This document shows, one piece after another, positions 45,015 to 47,513 of a stretch of 47,513 nucleotides of DNA. The stretch is from positions 1-47,513 of the forward strand of contig CAMFKI010000026.1 of the NCBI GenBank assembly GCA_945957365.1, given 5' to 3'. Origin of the DNA: an uncultured Alphaproteobacteria bacterium. GTDB lineage: Bacteria > Pseudomonadota > Alphaproteobacteria > Rhizobiales > Aestuariivirgaceae. The position numbers and the translations under genes are program-made. Numbering within the stretch: position 1 is the stretch's first letter; every line of letters begins with the position of its first letter. The notes below the pieces were generated by a model. That model was given only the letters and a program-made list of their open reading frames with translations. It was not told the DNA's origin and made no database searches.

Positions 45015-45042
45015 ATAATAGGGCGCAGGCCCGAGGATGCAA
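45015..45042 (-). promoter_or_regulatory. Possible promoter of the ATPase operon
   Basis: On the minus strand CTTGCAT (-35 region, TTGCAT at 45042-45037) is followed after 16 bases by TATTAT (45020-45015). The -10 is good and the -35 keeps only the TTG of the consensus. The gap between creatinase and the ATPase gene is 137 bases, and this A/T patch is the only promoter-like part of it. Confidence 0.4.
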
Positions 45043-45071
45043 GACCCTCCTGCACTGCGCCCCTTCGTCTG

Positions 45072-45096
45072 CCGGCATGAACGGGGTTCATGCCGG
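45072..45096 (-). other. Perfect hairpin after the creatinase gene
   Basis: CCGGCATGAAC (45072-45082), a 3-base loop and GTTCATGCCGG (45086-45096) form an 11-base-pair perfect stem, 8 bases beyond the creatinase stop. No T tract follows, so it may protect the message end, attenuate readthrough, or work with Rho. Confidence 0.65.
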
Positions 45097-45104
45097 GCGC
45101 GACG

Positions 45105-46376
45105 TCAGCGCTTCTTCCTGGCGGTTTTCCTGGCAGTTGCCTTCTTTCTGGTCGCGCCGCCCGCCTTCACGATCAGGTGCTCGGGGCCATATGGGAAGCC
45201 GGTGATGTTGCGGTTGCCCTTCTCGGTGATCACCAGGATGTCATGCTCGCGATAGCCGCCCGCGCCCTTCTGGCCTTCGGGGATCATGATCATCGGCTCC
45301 ATCGACACGACCATGCCGGGCTCCAGCACCGTGTCGCAATCCTCGCGCAGCTCGAGCCCGCCCTCGCGGCCGTAATAGTGGCACAGCACGCCGAAGGAGT
45401 GGCCATAGCCGAAGGTGCGGTACTTCAGGAGATCGTGGCTCGCATAGATCTCGTTCAGCGCCTTCGCGACGTCGGAGCATTTCGCACCCGGCACCAGCAG
45501 CTTCTTGCCCTCATCGTGGACGTGGCAGTTGATCTCCCACAGGCGGGTGTGTTCCTTCGAAGCGGACTCCGCGAACAGCGTGCGCTCGAGCGCCACATAG
45601 TAGCCCGCCACCATCGGGAAGCAGTTGAGGCTGAGGATGTCACCCTTCCTGATCTTGCGCGAGGTGACGGGGTTGTGCGCACCGTCGGTGTTGACGCCGG
45701 ACTGGAACCACGTCCAGGTGTCCAGCAGCTCGCCCTGCGGCCAAATCCTGGCGATTTCGCGCACCATGGCCTGGGTGGAATGCAGCGCCACTTCATGCTC
45801 CGGCACGCCCACCGCAATGGCCTCGACGCAGGCCGCGCCGCCGATGTCGGCGATGCGCGTCATCTTGGTGATGTGCTTGATCTCCTCCGCGCTCTTGATC
45901 ATGCGCAGCCGCATCGAGGGGGCGGCGGCATCGACGAACTCGACGCCGGGGAAGGCGTCTTCCAGCTGCTTGCGGAAATCGAGGTTCACATGGTCGAACT
46001 CGATGCCGATGCGCTTCGCGCCCTTCATCAGCGCCTTCACGGCGATGAAGTAATTGTCCTTCGACCAGTCGGTGTAGGTCACGTTGTCGCCGAAGGTGCG
46101 GCGCGCCGGCTGGCCGCCGTCGATTGCCGCCGTCACCGAGGTCGTCTTGTTCGGCGTGATCACCAGGCCATACTTGCGGCCGAAGTAGCAGTACAGGAAG
46201 TCTCCCAGGTAATTGATGTTGTGATAGCTGGTGAACAGGCAGGCATCGACCTTGGCCTTCTTCATCCAGCCGCGGATTGCGTCCTGCCGGCGCTGCATCT
46301 CGGCGTCCGAGAAGGTCGGCTTCGGCTTCTTGCCATTGTTGCGATAATCGACGACCGCAGGGCGAGCGAGGTTCAT
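45105..46376 (-). CDS. Creatinase (creatine amidinohydrolase, M24 fold) with basic tail
   Basis: The enzyme hydrolyses creatine to sarcosine and urea. This 423-residue protein has the pita-bread M24 fold without the metal ligand set of aminopeptidases. H234 (TDGAHNPVT), E264 (YVALERTLF) and E360 (VVSMEPMIM) match the catalytic H232, E262 and E358 of Pseudomonas creatinase, shifted by two. SYHNINYLGDFLYCYFGRKY and GYGHSFGVLCHYYGREGG are family hallmarks. The ATG at 46376 has GGAG upstream. The last 18 or so residues (ATRKKATARKTARKKR) are an unusual Lys/Arg/Ala tail beyond the normal 403-residue end. The sarcosine formed would feed SoxBDAG. It is divergent from a LysR gene with a dyad between. 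Confidence 0.93.
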   Translation of the reverse strand: MNLARPAVVDYRNNGKKPKPTFSDAEMQRRQDAIRGWMKKAKVDACLFTSYHNINYLGDFLYCYFGRKYGLVITPNKTTSVTAAIDGGQPARRTFGDNVTYTDWSKDNYFIAVKALMKGAKRIGIEFDHVNLDFRKQLEDAFPGVEFVDAAAPSMRLRMIKSAEEIKHITKMTRIADIGGAACVEAIAVGVPEHEVALHSTQAMVREIARIWPQGELLDTWTWFQSGVNTDGAHNPVTSRKIRKGDILSLNCFPMVAGYYVALERTLFAESASKEHTRLWEINCHVHDEGKKLLVPGAKCSDVAKALNEIYASHDLLKYRTFGYGHSFGVLCHYYGREGGLELREDCDTVLEPGMVVSMEPMIMIPEGQKGAGGYREHDILVITEKGNRNITGFPYGPEHLIVKAGGATRKKATARKTARKKR

Positions 46377-46461
46377 GAGGGGTTTCTCCGGGAGCTTTGC
46401 AGGTGCGGCATAAGTTCCCCGGATGAGGCCTTGTGTCAAAAGACGATCCCTCACATACTCT

Positions 46462-46476
46462 ATGAGAAATTCTCAT
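46462..46476. promoter_or_regulatory. LysR operator candidate between creatinase and its regulator
   Basis: ATGAGAAATTCTCAT is a perfect 15-base dyad with a single central base, and it also fits the T-N11-A rule (T63 to A75). It lies 86 bases upstream of the creatinase ATG and 12 bases before the LysR GTG, so the regulator could act on both directions. Confidence 0.7.
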
Positions 46477-46488
46477 GGAGTCCTTCCG

Positions 46489-47379
46489 GTGTCGCGCCTG
46501 CCTTCGCTCAACGCCCTGCGCTGTTTCGAAGCGGCTGCGCGGTCCGGGTCGTTCTCCAAAGCCGCGGAGGAGCTGAACGTCACGCAGTCGGCGGTCAGCC
46601 ATCAGGTGCGGCAGCTCGAGCAATGGTTCGGCCTGTCGCTGTTCGACCGGCTCGGGCGCCAGACGATTCCCACCTCGAAGGGCCAGGACCTCGCTCGCTC
46701 GCTGGCCGAGGCCTTCGACATCATGGCGGCTGCCTGCCGCAGGCTTCAGCAATCGGAATCCGGTCCTGCCCTCACCATTGCGGCACTCCCCTCCTTCGCC
46801 ACCATCTGGCTGATCCCCCGGCTTTCCCAGTTCTTCCGCGAGCACCCCGAGATTTCGGTGAAGGTGGTCTATGCCTTCGCCGACCACAAGGTCGACTTCG
46901 ACGAGGTGGACATTGCCGTGCTGTGGGGGCCCGGCGAATGGGAGGGCTGCCGCTCGACCAGGCTCTTGCAGGGCAGCACGGTACCGATCTGCAATCCGAT
47001 CTATCTCGAGAAGGAAGGCCCTTTCGACGTGCCGCAGGCCATTCTCGGCAAGCCCCTGCTGCATGACACCGACCGCCTCGACTGGCAGAACTGGATGCGC
47101 CATGCCGGGTTGAAGCACGCCGGCCCGTCGCCGGGCCCGATCTTCCAGGATTTCAACCTGCTGCGCGCCGCCGCACTTGCCGGCCAGGGCATCGCGCTCT
47201 GCCCGCGCAGCCTGATCGCCGACGACCTCGCCTCCGGCCGCCTCGTCCAGCTCTTCGACATCGACATCAAGCAGGACTATGCCTACTCGATCATCGAACC
47301 CGCCTCCGGCATCGCGCGGCGCACCGACGCGCTGGACACCTTCAAGGACTGGCTGCTGTCGACGGCGAAGGGGCGTTAA
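46489..47379 (+). CDS. LysR-family regulator, GcvA-like (probable creatinase regulator)
   Basis: This 296-residue LysR protein begins MSRLPSLNALRCFEAAARSG, with the helix-turn-helix KAAEELNVTQSAVSHQVRQL and a normal effector domain. I chose the GTG at 46489 because GGAG lies 8 bases upstream and this start gives the standard GcvA-type N-terminus. Earlier in-frame codons, including the ATG at 46462, overlap the perfect dyad. The divergent creatinase gene is the obvious target, with creatine or sarcosine as the likely signal. It is followed by a truncated repeat at the window edge. Confidence 0.92.
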   Translation: MSRLPSLNALRCFEAAARSGSFSKAAEELNVTQSAVSHQVRQLEQWFGLSLFDRLGRQTIPTSKGQDLARSLAEAFDIMAAACRRLQQSESGPALTIAALPSFATIWLIPRLSQFFREHPEISVKVVYAFADHKVDFDEVDIAVLWGPGEWEGCRSTRLLQGSTVPICNPIYLEKEGPFDVPQAILGKPLLHDTDRLDWQNWMRHAGLKHAGPSPGPIFQDFNLLRAAALAGQGIALCPRSLIADDLASGRLVQLFDIDIKQDYAYSIIEPASGIARRTDALDTFKDWLLSTAKGR

Positions 47380-47408
47380 GGCTCCTCCAACATTTTCATC
47401 CTCAAGGC

Positions 47409-47472
47409 CGTCATCCCGGCGAAAGCCGGGACCCCGCTTCTTTCCTCACGAGCGGCCACAAAGCGGGGCCCC
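47409..47472. repeat. Palindromic intergenic repeat, copy 4, right arm lost
   Basis: The left arm (47409-47439, with CCCGGC-GAAA-GCCGGG) is intact and matches copy 2. The right arm begins normally at 47461 (AAGCGGGGCCCC) but then departs from the family, so the second hairpin is missing. Confidence 0.8.
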
Positions 47473-47513
47473 TTTGATTCACGCCACAAGTGCGACACTG
47501 CTAAGGTGGTGTT

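Noticed and set aside
1..47513. CRISPR arrays, tRNA or rRNA genes, insertion sequences, integrases
   Set aside because: I found no regularly spaced direct repeats, tRNA-like cloverleaf sequence, rRNA sequence or transposase motifs in the gaps or frames. The repeats seen are isolated palindromes. A tRNAscan or Infernal run would be decisive.

Overview
The window reads as a chromosomal segment of a high-GC alphaproteobacterium, most likely of the Rhizobiales (Hyphomicrobiales). The basis is family-level: a BMP-type purine uptake plus XdhABC cluster, heterotetrameric sarcosine oxidase in the order B-D-A-G, a creatinase, a GcvA-like LysR style of regulation, a two-domain NAD synthetase, and palindromic intergenic repeats of the alphaproteobacterial CCCGGC-GAAA-GCCGGG type. 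Genes are dense, often overlap by 1-4 bases, and no gene-free stretch exceeds 300 bases. The longest gap, 9921-10208, holds a GC-rich inverted repeat. I saw no tRNA, rRNA, CRISPR array, insertion sequence or phage gene.

Region 1 (1-12.9 kb, all minus strand, read right to left): a universal stress protein under a FixK/FNR-like box, glycerate 2-kinase, a LysR regulator, then a long operon: 5-hydroxyisourate hydrolase, xanthine dehydrogenase XdhA/XdhB, its maturation factor XdhC, and a BMP-family ABC importer (ATPase, two permeases, binding protein). The first codons of a urate hydroxylase (PuuD) run off the left edge. Together they take up purines or nucleosides and oxidise them through urate and hydroxyisourate. 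Glycerate kinase fits as the exit for ureide-derived glyoxylate.

Region 2 (12.9-22.4 kb): mostly housekeeping. It has a YpfJ-type metallopeptidase, a ketopantoate-reductase-like gene overlapping an AAE3-type acyl/oxalyl-CoA ligase, a nadE-gltX-GST run, an orphan PhnD-like protein, a GT2 glycosyltransferase, and an HU gene with a clear terminator.

Region 3 (22.4-38 kb): N-methyl and one-carbon metabolism. It has a DMGDH/GcvT-type flavoprotein with a YbaK-like protein, a BesD/HalD-family 2-oxoglutarate oxygenase divergent from a LysR gene, and a run of M55 D-aminopeptidase, MFS exporter and SoxBDAG. Divergent from that run are a cytochrome P450 and a non-pyrrolysine MttB-family methyltransferase. 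A small DUF429-like gene of about 49% GC looks acquired.

Region 4 (38-47.5 kb): a DMT permease and an amidase, then a leftward run of creatinase, orphan PotA-like ATPase, DUF1194 von Willebrand protein, iron-dependent alcohol dehydrogenase, DMSP-lyase-like cupin and a membrane-anchored hydrolase. A LysR gene lies divergent from creatinase with a perfect dyad between them. Creatinase makes sarcosine, which the SoxBDAG of region 3 can oxidise, so the two regions plausibly work together.
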